Shown one piece after another: positions 26,802-36,665 of a stretch of 64,000 nt of DNA. The notes below the pieces were generated by a model, which saw only the letters and a program-made list of their open reading frames with translations, did not search any database and was not told the origin of the DNA. The first letter of the stretch is position 1. Each line of letters begins with the position of its first letter. The stretch covers positions 62,001-126,000 of the forward strand of contig NZ_WIAY01000009.1 of assembly GCF_009467805.1 (NCBI RefSeq), written 5' to 3'. The DNA is from Stenotrophomonas nematodicola. Its GTDB lineage: Bacteria; Pseudomonadota; Gammaproteobacteria; Xanthomonadales; Xanthomonadaceae. The translations under genes were made by a program, and so were the position numbers.

Positions 26802-27698
26802 ATGGACACCGCCACCGCCCCGCGCCGCGTCGAACACCAGCAGACCGACAAGGGATACGTGCCGGTCTATACCACCGCCATCGTGGAACAGCCCTGGGAC
26901 AGCTACACCGCCGACGACCACGCCACCTGGAGCACGCTGTACCAGCGCCAGCGTGAGCTGCTGGAAGGCCGTGCCAGCCGGGAGTTCCTGCAGGCGCAGG
27001 ACGAGATGGGCATGAGCGCGCACATGATCCCGCGCTTCGACCAGCTCAACGAGGTACTCGGCGCGGCCACCGGCTGGACCCTGGTCGGTGTGGAGGGGCT
27101 GCTGCCCGAACTGGACTTCTTCGACCACCTGGCCAACCGCCGCTTCCCGGTCACCTGGTGGATCCGCCGCCCCGACCAGATCGACTACATCGCCGAGCCG
27201 GACATGTTCCACGACCTGTTCGGGCACGTACCGCTGCTGATGAACCCGGTGTTCGCCGACTACATGGCGGCCTACGGGCGCGGCGGCGTCAAGGCGCACG
27301 CGATCGGCCCGGAAGCGCTGCAGCACCTCACCCGCCTGTACTGGTACACGGTGGAATTCGGCCTGATCAACACGCCCGAAGGGCTGCGCATCTACGGCGC
27401 CGGCATCGTCTCGTCCAAGGGCGAGTCGCTGTACTCGCTGGAATCGGACGCGCCCAACCGCATCGGTTTCGACCTGGAGCGGATCATGCGCACCCGCTAC
27501 CGCATCGACACCTTCCAGAAGACCTACTTCGTCATCGACAGCTTCGAACAGCTGATGCAGGCCACGGCACCGGACTTCACCCCGATCTATGCCGCGCTGG
27601 AAGCGCAGCCGCATCTGCCGGCCGGTGACGTACAGGACGGCGACACGGTCTTCCATGCCGGCACCGGCGAAGGCTGGGCGGACGGCGGCGACGTATGA
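26802..27698 (+). CDS. phhA: Phenylalanine 4-hydroxylase
   Basis: A 298-residue monomeric bacterial enzyme that converts phenylalanine to tyrosine with tetrahydropterin and O2. Iron ligands are in EPDMFHDLFGHVPLL (two His) and YWYTVEFGL (Glu). VEGLLPELDFFDHLANRRFPVTWWIRRPDQIDYI forms the pterin/substrate region. AGGAG lies about 10 bases upstream of the chosen ATG. An ATG 8 codons earlier is possible. No pterin dehydratase gene (phhB) follows; the SMAG array comes directly after the stop. Confidence 0.96.
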   Translation: MDTATAPRRVEHQQTDKGYVPVYTTAIVEQPWDSYTADDHATWSTLYQRQRELLEGRASREFLQAQDEMGMSAHMIPRFDQLNEVLGAATGWTLVGVEGLLPELDFFDHLANRRFPVTWWIRRPDQIDYIAEPDMFHDLFGHVPLLMNPVFADYMAAYGRGGVKAHAIGPEALQHLTRLYWYTVEFGLINTPEGLRIYGAGIVSSKGESLYSLESDAPNRIGFDLERIMRTRYRIDTFQKTYFVIDSFEQLMQATAPDFTPIYAALEAQPHLPAGDVQDGDTVFHAGTGEGWADGGDV

Positions 27699-27705
27699 GC
27701 GCCGC

Positions 27706-27828
27706 GTAGAGCCGGGCTCTGCCCGGCTGCCCCGCACCGTAGAGCCGGGCTCTGCCCGGCTGCGCCGCACCGTAGAGCCAGGCTCTGCCCGGCTGAGCCG
27801 CACCGTAGAGCCGGGCTCTGCCCGGCTG
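27706..27828 (+). repeat. Array of four SMAG elements at an exact 33-bp period
   Basis: GTAG-ended hairpins start at 27706, 27739, 27772 and 27805. Each has a 24-base hairpin core (AGCCGGGC/GCCCGGCT) and a 9-base spacer. Copy three carries one G-to-A change in the core, and the spacers vary (CCCCGCACC, CGCCGCACC, AGCCGCACC). The array fills the gap between the convergent phhA and esterase-cupin genes. Confidence 0.95.
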
Positions 27829-27835
27829 CGCCGCG

Positions 27836-28942
27836 CTAGCGCGGATACGCCAGCAGTACCACCAGATCCTGCTCCCCACGCTGCTGCAGCGCATGCAGGC
27901 TGCCCACCCGGGTCAGCAACGCGTCGCCTGCTGCCACGTCGTACTGCCTGCCGTCCAGCACATAGCTGCCCTGCCCACTGACGATGTAATAGATCTCGTC
28001 CTTGTGCTGGGGGTGCAGGCCAATGCCGGCGCCCTTGTGCAGCACGCGCTTGCGCAGCACGAACGGCAGGTCCGTGTCGTCGGCAAAGAACGGGTAGGCG
28101 GTCGTGGGGCCGGCACCACCATGCGGGCCGGGCTGGGCGATGGCGATGTCTCGCTCGTGCACCACCCGCGAAGGCTTTCCCGGATCGGTGCCCTGCCCTG
28201 CGGGCTGGCTCACGTCGCAGTCGATGTCGCGCTTCAACGCAGGCGTCAGCTCCGGCTGCAACGCCACCCAGTCGCGCATCACCAGGCACGCCACTGCCGT
28301 CGCACCGGCCTGGCTGAAGTGCGTGCCGTCGGCCTTGTTCTGTTCGGGCACGAACATGAAGTACGGTTTTGCGCCCTGCTCGCCCAGCGCACGGATCCAG
28401 TGCGTGGAACGGGCGTTGAGGTCGATCAGCGCCACCTGTTCGCGCACGGCCAGCTGCTTCATCGCCTGGGTGTACAGCCCATGCGTATCCAGCAGCGACC
28501 CGAAGTCGTACAGCAGCCGCGCCACCGGGGTGATCAGCACCGGCGTGGCGCCCTTGTCGCGCGCCAGCTGCACGTAGCGCATCAGGTACTGCGGATACGC
28601 GCCGGCCGGATCGGTGTAGCGGGTGGGGTCTTCCACCTTCGCATCGTTGTGGCCGAACTGGATCAGCAGCACATCGCCGCGCTGCAGCTCGGCGGCGATC
28701 ACCTCCAGGCGTTTCTCATCGATGAAACTGCGCGAGCTGCGGCCGCCCTTGGCGTGGTTGCGCACCTCCCACCCCGCCGGATCGAGATAGCTCTGCAGGG
28801 CCTGGCCCCAGCCGGCCTGTGGCGCGCGCTCCGGGCCGTACGCGGCGGCGGTGGAGTCACCGGCAATGAAGACGCGGTGCGGGGCGCACAGCGCGCTGGA
28901 GGCTGCGAGCAGCAGCGACAGGGACAGCAGCAAACGCAGCAT
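27836..28942 (-). CDS. Rhamnogalacturonan acetylesterase (SGNH) fused to a C-terminal cupin
   Basis: A 368-residue exported protein. Residues 20-245 form a CE12-type SGNH esterase (block I FIAGDSTAAAYG with Ser30, FGHNDAK, DGTHFSQAG with Asp205 and His208) that removes acetyl groups from rhamnogalacturonan. Residues ~285-368 form a cupin with likely metal ligands His310, His313, Glu316 (LHPQHKDEIYYIVSG) and His350. The ATG at 28942 has AGGAG 7 bases upstream, and a second ATG two codons earlier is possible. It lies downstream of kduID on the same strand. Cupin fusions to CE12 are unusual; the cupin's role is unknown. Confidence 0.88.
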   Translation of the reverse strand: MLRLLLSLSLLLAASSALCAPHRVFIAGDSTAAAYGPERAPQAGWGQALQSYLDPAGWEVRNHAKGGRSSRSFIDEKRLEVIAAELQRGDVLLIQFGHNDAKVEDPTRYTDPAGAYPQYLMRYVQLARDKGATPVLITPVARLLYDFGSLLDTHGLYTQAMKQLAVREQVALIDLNARSTHWIRALGEQGAKPYFMFVPEQNKADGTHFSQAGATAVACLVMRDWVALQPELTPALKRDIDCDVSQPAGQGTDPGKPSRVVHERDIAIAQPGPHGGAGPTTAYPFFADDTDLPFVLRKRVLHKGAGIGLHPQHKDEIYYIVSGQGSYVLDGRQYDVAAGDALLTRVGSLHALQQRGEQDLVVLLAYPR

Positions 28943-28966
28943 GGTCATGCTCCTGGAGGGAGAGCG

Positions 28967-28988
28967 GCCGGCCATCGGCCGGCACTGC
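28967..28988. repeat. SMAG-like hairpin
   Basis: GGCCGGCC-AT-GGCCGGC-type stem just upstream of the esterase-cupin ribosome site. The GTAG end is degenerate. Confidence 0.5.
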
Positions 28989-29015
28989 CGGGCAAAGGGA
29001 AAAACCCGGATGACA

Positions 29016-29039
29016 GATGGGCGCCCGAGGGCGCCCATC
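29016..29039 (-). terminator. Hairpin after kduD
   Basis: A 10-bp perfect stem GATGGGCGCC / GGCGCCCATC with loop CGAG lies 37 bases past the kduD stop. It is a likely end of the kduI-kduD transcript. Confidence 0.65.
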
Positions 29040-29075
29040 GTCTGCCCGCGTGGGCGCATCGTTCGAGCGTGGGGC

Positions 29076-29831
29076 TTACCGGGCCAGCCAGCCGCCGTCG
29101 ACCGGCAGCACCGCACCGTTGACGTAGTCCGAGGCGCTGGAGGCCAGGAACACCGCCGTGCCCCCCAAGTCTTCCGGGGTGCCCCAGCGGCCGGCCGGGA
29201 TGCGGTCGAGGATGGACTTGTTGCGGTCCTCGTCGGCCCGCAGCGCGGCGGTGTTGTCGGTGGCCATGTAGCCGGGCGCGATCGCGTTGACGTTGATGCC
29301 CTTGCCGGCCCATTCGTTGGCCAGCAGACGGGTGATGCCGGCGATGCCGCTCTTGCTGGCGGTGTACGACGGCACGCGGATGCCGCCCTGGAAGGACAGC
29401 ATCGAGGCGATGTTGATGATCTTGCCGCGGCCCTGCGCGATGAAGTGCCGGCCAGCCGCCTGCGAGATGAAGAACGCGGACTTGATGTTGACGTTCATCA
29501 CGTCGTCCCAGTCCTTCTCGCTGAAGTCCACGGCATCGGCGCGACGGATCAGGCCGGCGTTGTTGACCAGGATGTCCAGGCCACCCAGGCCCTCGACGGT
29601 TTCGCGGATGACGCGTTCGACCGGTTCGATGCTGATCAGGTTGGCTTCGATCGCCAGGCAGCGGCGGCCCAGCGCGGTGATTTTGGCGATGGTCTCGGTG
29701 GGCGGCGCGATGCCGGCCACGGCGACGTCGGCACCGGCCTGCGCCAATGCCACCGCGATGCCCTGCCCCAGGCCGGTATTGCCACCGGTGACCAGAGCGA
29801 CCTTGCCTTCCAGACTGAACGGATTAGCCAT
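29076..29831 (-). CDS. kduD: 2-dehydro-3-deoxy-D-gluconate 5-dehydrogenase
   Basis: A 251-residue short-chain dehydrogenase that reduces 2,5-diketo-3-deoxygluconate to KDG with NAD(P)H in pectin catabolism. It has the nucleotide loop LVTGGNTGLGQGIA, NNAGLIRRADAVDFSEKDWDDVMNVN, catalytic Ser in SMLSFQGGIRVPSYTASKSG (YxxxK) and PVDGGWLAR at the end, all typical of KduD. It follows kduI with a 66-base gap containing a strong hairpin. ATG 29831 was chosen over an in-frame TTG upstream. Confidence 0.95.
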   Translation of the reverse strand: MANPFSLEGKVALVTGGNTGLGQGIAVALAQAGADVAVAGIAPPTETIAKITALGRRCLAIEANLISIEPVERVIRETVEGLGGLDILVNNAGLIRRADAVDFSEKDWDDVMNVNIKSAFFISQAAGRHFIAQGRGKIINIASMLSFQGGIRVPSYTASKSGIAGITRLLANEWAGKGINVNAIAPGYMATDNTAALRADEDRNKSILDRIPAGRWGTPEDLGGTAVFLASSASDYVNGAVLPVDGGWLAR

Positions 29832-29863
29832 TGCGTATGCGGTCCTTTTCAATGCGTAACAGG

Positions 29864-29888
29864 CGCCGCCCGCGCGCTGCGGGCGGCG
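29864..29888 (-). other. Intra-operon hairpin between kduI and kduD
   Basis: A perfect 10-bp GC stem CGCCGCCCGC / GCGGGCGGCG with a 5-base loop. No T-run follows. It may lower readthrough or stabilise the kduI message. Confidence 0.6.
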
Positions 29889-29897
29889 CGCGAGGGG

Positions 29898-30962
<1,065 letters not shown>

Positions 30963-32021
30963 TCAATCCTCCGGCGGTTGGCAGGAATCGCGGACGATCA
31001 GGTGCGGGCGCACGCTGGCAATCTGCAGCGCGGCCTGGCCATCGGGCTGGATCAGCATCGCCGCCGCCGTGCGCCCGGTGTCACGGGTGTGACGGCGCAC
31101 CGAGGTCAGCGACGGCCACAGGCGCGAGGCCAGCGGGCTGTCGTCGTAGCCGATGATCGAGAGCTGGCGCGGGATGTTGATGCCCGCGCGCAGGGCGACC
31201 TTGTACACACCGGCCGCCATTTCATCGTTTCCGGTGAAGATCGCGGTCGGGCGCTGCTTGCCCAGCAGCAGCTTCTCGGCGGCAGCCACGCCCGATTCGA
31301 AGGTATAGCCGGCCTCCACGATGCGCGCCGGCGGCAGCTCGATGCCGCGCTGGGCGAGGGCATCGATGAAGCCGGCGGTGCGTTCGTGCGCCGAGCGGTA
31401 GGCGCTCGGGCCGGTGACCAGCGCGATGTCGCGATGGCCCAGCGACAGCAGGTAATCGGCCGCCTCGGCCGCACCGTCGCGGTCGTGGGTGACCACCATC
31501 TGCGAGGTGTCGTCCAGCGGCAGCGAGGCGATGCGGGTGAAGCGGCAGCCGATCTCGTCGAGCATGTCCACCAGCGCCTGGTCTTCCGACGCACGCGGCA
31601 CCAGGATCACGCCGTGCAGCTTCTGCTGCTGCACGAAACGGCGCACGCCTTCGATATAGCCGGGGCTGCGCGAATCGCACGGGTGCACCACCAGCTCGAA
31701 ACTGGAGCCGCGCAGCGCATCGAGCGCGCCGTACTGCATGTCCACGATGTACTGGGCGGTGGGGTTGTCGTACACCATGCCGATCAGGAAGGAGCGGCGG
31801 AACGCCAGCCCGCGGGCCAGCGGATCGGGGGCGTAGCCCACTTCACGCATCAGCGCCTCGACCTTCTCGCGCGTGTCCTTACGCACCAGCGGGGAGTTGT
31901 TGATGATGCGCGAGACGGTCTTCTTGGATACCCCGGACAGACGCGCGATGTCGTTGATCGTGGCGGCCTTGCCCTTGGTCAATCCGTGCGGGGACGGATC
32001 GGTTTTGCTGCGCAATGACAT
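30963..32021 (-). CDS. LacI-family regulator of the pectin island (KdgR/UxuR-like role)
   Basis: A 352-residue LacI repressor. The helix-turn-helix TINDIARLSGVSKKTVSRIINNSPLVRKDTREKVEALMREVGYAPDPLARGL sits after a ~20-residue basic leader. The periplasmic-binding-like effector domain includes FLIGMVYDNPTAQYIVDMQ and GNDEMAAGVYKVALRAGINIPRQLSIIGYDDSPLA. It lies 44 bases after the GH43 gene and just upstream of kduI, so it may be the last gene of the 38.5-31 kb operon. Its likely sites are the shared GACACCG motifs, and its effector a KDG-type uronate intermediate. Both points are inference. Confidence 0.9.
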   Translation of the reverse strand: MSLRSKTDPSPHGLTKGKAATINDIARLSGVSKKTVSRIINNSPLVRKDTREKVEALMREVGYAPDPLARGLAFRRSFLIGMVYDNPTAQYIVDMQYGALDALRGSSFELVVHPCDSRSPGYIEGVRRFVQQQKLHGVILVPRASEDQALVDMLDEIGCRFTRIASLPLDDTSQMVVTHDRDGAAEAADYLLSLGHRDIALVTGPSAYRSAHERTAGFIDALAQRGIELPPARIVEAGYTFESGVAAAEKLLLGKQRPTAIFTGNDEMAAGVYKVALRAGINIPRQLSIIGYDDSPLASRLWPSLTSVRRHTRDTGRTAAAMLIQPDGQAALQIASVRPHLIVRDSCQPPED

Positions 32022-32065
32022 GTCGTTTCGAACCGGGGATGAGTCAGGGGATTCTAGCGGCCCTC

Positions 32066-33646
32066 TCAATCGAGGGCGCGGTAGCGGAAGTTGCGGAAGC
32101 GGACCTTGCCGTCGCCGGCGGCGTACAGCGCCGGTTTCAGGGCCAGGAACTTCCCGGCCACATTGTGATGGTAGCCGGAGACTTCCATCTGAACCGGGTA
32201 CTTCTGCCAGGTTTTGCCGTCGGTGCTGGAGTGGATGGTGACGATATGGCGGTTGTTGGTCACCCGCAGCCACAGCCGGCCGCCGGTGGCGCTGGGGGCC
32301 AGGCGGGTGGGGCGCTCCTCGCCGTAGCGGTGCATGATGAACTTCTCGCCGTTGCTGCCCACGCCCACGTACAGGCGGTCGCTGTAGAAGAGCAGGGCGC
32401 CGCCGACCGCGCCGGGGGCGATCTCCATCTCCACCTCGAACTGGTAGGCCTTGTCACCGGCAATGGCGGTCAGCGGCGAGCTGTCGCGGGGCGTGTCGCC
32501 CTTGCCCTGCAGCAGCAGGCCCTCGCCACTGAAGTCCAAGCGGCGGTATTCATCCTGCGCCGGGTTGAAGAAGGACCACTGCGCGCCGAGCGCCGGGCCG
32601 GCGAAATCATCCGAGAGCGCCATGCCGTGCGCGCCCACCGAGGTCCCGGAGGGCTTGGCCAGCGGCTGGCCGAGGTCGCCGCCCTTGGCCACGAACCAGC
32701 CATCGTCGGTCCACTCGATCGGCTCCAGCAGCGCCTGGCGGCCCAGCGTCCAGTACCCGTTCTCGTAGCCGTGGTACATCATCCACCAGCGCCCGTCGGT
32801 GCCCTCGATCACGGTGGCATGGCCACGCGACCACCACGGCTCGGCGGCCGAGCGGGTGCGCATGATCGGGTTGTTTGGCGCATTCACCCACGGCCCGTGG
32901 ATCGAGCGCGAGCGCGCGGTGATCACCATATGGCCGGTCGGCGGGCCGGCGGTGCCGCCCACGGCGGTGGTCATGTAGTACCAGCCATCGCGGAAATTGA
33001 TCTTCGGCCCTTCCTGCGCGTAGGCCTCCACATCCCAGCTTTCCGGGTACTTCCAGCCGTCGTAGACGTGCTTGGGCGTACCGGCCACGCTGAGGCCGTC
33101 GTCGGCCAGTTGCACGTAGTCGCCGCCACTCAGGAACAGATAGCGTTTGCCGTCTTCACCCACGGCATGGCCCGGATCGATGTAGCCGCCCAGGCCGATG
33201 TCGATCGGCTCGCTCCACGGGCCCTTGATGCTGTCCGCCCAGACCACGAAGTTGCTGCGGTGCTCGCCGGTGCGGGCGGGGAAATAGATGTAGTAGCGGC
33301 TACCGTGCTTGACGATGTCCGGCGCCCAGATCGCCCCCACGTTCTTTGTGATGGCATGGCCCAGCGGCTGCCAGTTGACCAGGTCGCGCGAGTGCCAGAT
33401 CGGCAACCCGGGATAGGCGTCGAAGGACGACAGCGTCAGGTAGTAGTCCTCGCCGTCCTTGAGCACCGACGGGTCGGGGCGGTCGCCGGCGAACACCGGG
33501 TTGAGGAACGTGCCGTTGCCCAGGTCGGCCTGACGCTGGTTCTCGATGCCGCGCGTCCAGGCGGTGGACGGCTCGGCGGCATGGCCGGCCCCGGCCAGCA
33601 GCAGGCAGGCGGTGGCGAAGCTCGCCAGGGTCTTGCGCAGATGCAT
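32066..33646 (-). CDS. Exported GH43-family glycoside hydrolase
   Basis: A 526-residue secreted enzyme with a signal peptide (MHLRKTLASFATACLLLAGAGHA). The five-bladed GH43 propeller covers ~45-340 and shows the catalytic Asp in DRPDPSVLKDGEDYYLTLSSF, the pKa-modulating Asp in GAIWAPDIVKHG and the acid Glu in EAYAQEGPKINFRDGWYYM. A C-terminal beta-sandwich (~350-526, FSGEGLLLQGKGD ... FRNFRYRALD) looks like the GH43 C2/concanavalin-type domain. It probably trims arabinose or related side chains of pectin. AGGAGA precedes the ATG. Confidence 0.9.
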   Translation of the reverse strand: MHLRKTLASFATACLLLAGAGHAAEPSTAWTRGIENQRQADLGNGTFLNPVFAGDRPDPSVLKDGEDYYLTLSSFDAYPGLPIWHSRDLVNWQPLGHAITKNVGAIWAPDIVKHGSRYYIYFPARTGEHRSNFVVWADSIKGPWSEPIDIGLGGYIDPGHAVGEDGKRYLFLSGGDYVQLADDGLSVAGTPKHVYDGWKYPESWDVEAYAQEGPKINFRDGWYYMTTAVGGTAGPPTGHMVITARSRSIHGPWVNAPNNPIMRTRSAAEPWWSRGHATVIEGTDGRWWMMYHGYENGYWTLGRQALLEPIEWTDDGWFVAKGGDLGQPLAKPSGTSVGAHGMALSDDFAGPALGAQWSFFNPAQDEYRRLDFSGEGLLLQGKGDTPRDSSPLTAIAGDKAYQFEVEMEIAPGAVGGALLFYSDRLYVGVGSNGEKFIMHRYGEERPTRLAPSATGGRLWLRVTNNRHIVTIHSSTDGKTWQKYPVQMEVSGYHHNVAGKFLALKPALYAAGDGKVRFRNFRYRALD

Positions 33647-33684
33647 CCGTTCTCTCCTGATGGTGGATCGTGGTCCGGCCGCGC

Positions 33685-34830
33685 TCAGCGCGTACCGGTC
33701 CGGGCAAGGCGCTGCTGCCAGCGCGGGTAGTCGGTGGCGATCAGCGCCTGTGGCCAGGTGCCGTACCAGTGGTAACCGGTGCGGCGCTCGCGCGGCACCT
33801 GGTCGAAGCGCGCCACGCGTTCCCCCTCGCGGTTGGCCAGCACCACGCTGCTGTCGCGCAGGTCGTGGAAGCGGCCCCACAGCGGCGGTGCGCCGGGATC
33901 GTCCACCAGGCGGCGGTCGATGGTGCTGCGGTGATGCTGGAACTGCTCTGGCGCGGCGTCGAACGTCTCCAGCCGCACGCCCTGCAGCGCGTGGGCCTGG
34001 AACCACGCCATCGCTCCGTCCACCGCCGCGATCACCTCCGGCGACGGGTCGGGAATGGACATGAGGTAGCGCACCACGCCCACGCTCTCATCGACAACCA
34101 GCGCCGGCAGTTCAAAGCGGCGTCCCTGCGCGGGCTGCAGCGTGGTCGGATCGTATTGCCCGGCCCAGAGCGTGAGTGCGTCGCCCTGGCGCACCTGCAG
34201 GCGCAGCACGCAGGCATCGCCCTGGTGCACGGCGCGGTCGACCCGGGCGCGCTGGTCGGCGCCGATGAAGGCGAAAACCGGGTCCTGCTGCACCCGCCTC
34301 AGCGTGGTCAGCACGCCGCTGGTGACATCGTCGGCGAAGGTGACGTGGCCGTGGTACGCGGTACGCGACGGCACCGAGTGCGGCCAGCCGCCGCACGCCG
34401 GTATCTGCTCGGCGAGGATGAAATCCAGCCCGCGGACGGCGGCCTGGCGATAGCGCGGATCGCCACTGCGATCGAAGGCCTGCGCCAGGTAGGCCACCTG
34501 CGTATGGATGTTGCGGTTGTCGAAGCTGCCGCCGGCGGTGGCCTGCGCGGCCACCACCTCGGCACGCGCGCGGTCGTCGAGGATCCGCTGCGGGTCCTGG
34601 TTGACCGCCCAGCCGCCCCCACGGTGCTGCAGCAGCACCAGGTTGTCGGCGATCTCCCGGTACTGGTCGGGGCGGTAGCGCGGGTAGTCCGTGCCGTGCC
34701 CGCTCTGCCAGTGGTTGATCGCGTCCTGGAAGGCGCGCAGCGGAATGTCCTGCGCCTGCGCCGCAGGCGCGGCGCAGGGCAGGGCGATCAGCAGCAGGGC
34801 GATCAGCAGCAGGGCGGCGGCGCGATGCAT
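33685..34830 (-). CDS. Pectate lyase, PL10 family
   Basis: A 381-residue exported lyase that cleaves polygalacturonate by beta-elimination, leaving unsaturated ends. After a signal peptide (ending AQAQD) it shows the (alpha/alpha)-toroid segments LLQHRGGGWAVNQDPQ, SFDNRNIHTQVAYLAQAF, ILAEQIPACGGWPHSVPSRTAYHGHVTFADDVTSGVL and FYDLR-like LWGRFHDLRDSSVVLANREG, with RRTGYHWYGTWP near the end. These match PL10. The ATG lies 2 bases after the TRAP permease stop, which indicates tight coupling. Confidence 0.92.
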   Translation of the reverse strand: MHRAAALLLIALLLIALPCAAPAAQAQDIPLRAFQDAINHWQSGHGTDYPRYRPDQYREIADNLVLLQHRGGGWAVNQDPQRILDDRARAEVVAAQATAGGSFDNRNIHTQVAYLAQAFDRSGDPRYRQAAVRGLDFILAEQIPACGGWPHSVPSRTAYHGHVTFADDVTSGVLTTLRRVQQDPVFAFIGADQRARVDRAVHQGDACVLRLQVRQGDALTLWAGQYDPTTLQPAQGRRFELPALVVDESVGVVRYLMSIPDPSPEVIAAVDGAMAWFQAHALQGVRLETFDAAPEQFQHHRSTIDRRLVDDPGAPPLWGRFHDLRDSSVVLANREGERVARFDQVPRERRTGYHWYGTWPQALIATDYPRWQQRLARTGTR

Positions 34831-34832
34831 CG

Positions 34833-36116
34833 TCAGGCGCGCAGCAGGGCGGGCAGCCACAGCGACAGCTCCGGGAAGAAGGTGACGATCAGCAGCACGC
34901 CCAGCGCGGCGAACCAGAACGGCCAGATCGAGCGCATGCTCTCGCCGACGGTGATCTTGCCGATCGAGGTGCCGATGAACAGCACCGACCCCACCGGCGG
35001 CGTCACCAGCCCCAGCCCGCCGGTCAGCACCAGCACCAGGCCGAAGTGGATCGGATCGATGCCGTAGGCCTTGGCCACCGGCAGGAAGATCGGCGTGCAG
35101 ATCAGGATCATCGGTGCCAGATCCATGAAGGTGCCCAGCAGCAGCAGCATCACCACGATCATCAGCAGCACCATGAACTTGCTGTGCGCGAAGGACTGCA
35201 GGAAGTCCACCGCTGCCGCCGGCACTTCCAGGTAGGCCAGCAGCCAGCCGAACACCGCCGCGGTGGCGATCACGAACAGGATCACGCCGGTGCTGCGGGC
35301 GGCATGGGTGACCGTGCCGAGGAACTCGCGCCAGTTGAGCTGGCGGTACAGCACCGTGGTGACCAGCAGCGCGTAGACCACGGCGATTGCCGCGCTCTCC
35401 ACCGCAGTGAAGATGCCGGCGCGGATGCCGACGAAGATCAGCGCGACCAGGCCCAGGCCGGGCAGGGCGGAGAACAGCCGCAGGGCCACGGCACGCCAGC
35501 CGGGGAACACTTCCACGCCGTAGCCGCGACGCCGTGCGACCACGTAGCCGGTGACCATCAGGGCCAAGGTCATCAGCAGCGCCGGGGCGATGCCGGCGGC
35601 GAACAGATCGGCGATCGACAACCCGCCACCGGCCGCCGCCGAGAACAGGATGAGGTTGTGCGAGGGCGGCACCAGCAGTGCCACCAGCGCAGCGGTGATG
35701 CTCACGTTGACGGCGAAATCGCGGTCGTAACCGCGCTTGACCATCTGCGGAATCATCGTGCCGCCCACCGCCGAGACATCGGCGATGGCCGAGCCGGACA
35801 CACCGCCGAAGAACAGCGAGGACAGGATCGACACCTGGCCCAGGCCACCGCGCAGGCGCCCGACCAGCGAGGAGGCCAGCGAGATCAGGCGCTCGGAGAT
35901 GCCGCCGCGCATCATGATTTCACCGGCGAAGATGAACAGTGGAATGGCGATCAGCGAGGCCGACCCGGTGCCGGCGGAGATCTGCTGGACCAGCACCAGC
36001 GTGGGCAGGTCCAGGTACCACAGCGTTGCCAGCGCGGCCGCGGCCAGCGCATAGGCCACCGGCACACCGAGCAGCAGCAGCACCGCGAAGACGGTGAAAA
36101 GAATCGTAATACCCAT
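34833..36116 (-). CDS. TRAP transporter large permease (DctM-type)
   Basis: A 427-residue inner-membrane protein with about 12 hydrophobic segments that carries solute with Na+ or H+ symport. It shows family segments LFIFAGEIMMRGGISERLI, GGVSGSAIADVSAVGGTMIPQM, VPPSHNLILFSAAAGGGLS and GGLGLVTPPVGSVLFIGTSIG. It is preceded by the small permease with a 3-base gap. In this context it likely imports unsaturated or plain galacturonates. Confidence 0.94.
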   Translation of the reverse strand: MGITILFTVFAVLLLLGVPVAYALAAAALATLWYLDLPTLVLVQQISAGTGSASLIAIPLFIFAGEIMMRGGISERLISLASSLVGRLRGGLGQVSILSSLFFGGVSGSAIADVSAVGGTMIPQMVKRGYDRDFAVNVSITAALVALLVPPSHNLILFSAAAGGGLSIADLFAAGIAPALLMTLALMVTGYVVARRRGYGVEVFPGWRAVALRLFSALPGLGLVALIFVGIRAGIFTAVESAAIAVVYALLVTTVLYRQLNWREFLGTVTHAARSTGVILFVIATAAVFGWLLAYLEVPAAAVDFLQSFAHSKFMVLLMIVVMLLLLGTFMDLAPMILICTPIFLPVAKAYGIDPIHFGLVLVLTGGLGLVTPPVGSVLFIGTSIGKITVGESMRSIWPFWFAALGVLLIVTFFPELSLWLPALLRA

Positions 36117-36119
36117 GAC

Positions 36120-36653
36120 TCAGCGGTCTCCTTCTGCGTCGGCAACCGGCGGTTGCGCGGCCTGCACCATCTGGTTGAGCGCGAACACCGCCATCAGCGC
36201 GCCGCCGATCGACAGCGGCAGGTAGTTGATGCTCTGTGGCAGGTTGGCGCCGGCGGTCTTGATGTCCAGCCCGTCAAGCAGCAGCACGGCTGCCCACCAG
36301 GCGATCACCGCGCCCAGCACCACCACCACCAGCGCGGCGAACATGTCCACCGCACGCCGCAGGCCAGGGCCCATGTGCGCGGCGAGCAGGAAGAAGCCGA
36401 AGTGACGGCGCGTGTGCACGCCGGTGGCCGCGCCCAGGCTCATGGCCGTGGCCAGCAGCAGCAGGGTCACCGGCTCGGTCCAGCTCGGCGAGTCGTTGAT
36501 GACGTAGCGGGCGAACACCTGCCAGCCCTGCACCACCACCAGCCCGAGCAGGGCGGCAACGGCAATGTAGATGGCCACGTCGGCGATACGGTCCAGCGAG
36601 CGCTGCGGCGCCGAACGCAGGTCGGCCGGGGTTTCGGAAATCGGGTCGGACAT
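36120..36653 (-). CDS. TRAP transporter small permease (DctQ-type)
   Basis: A 177-residue membrane protein with four predicted helices (IYIAVAALLGLVVVQGWQVFARYVI, LLLLATAMSLGAATGV, FAALVVVVLGAVIAWWAAVLLL, LPLSIGGALMAVFAL) and the typical motif SPSWTEP...HFGFFLL. It partners the large permease and the DctP protein encoded on either side. Confidence 0.93.
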   Translation of the reverse strand: MSDPISETPADLRSAPQRSLDRIADVAIYIAVAALLGLVVVQGWQVFARYVINDSPSWTEPVTLLLLATAMSLGAATGVHTRRHFGFFLLAAHMGPGLRRAVDMFAALVVVVLGAVIAWWAAVLLLDGLDIKTAGANLPQSINYLPLSIGGALMAVFALNQMVQAAQPPVADAEGDR

Positions 36654-36665
36654 CGCGGCAGGGCC

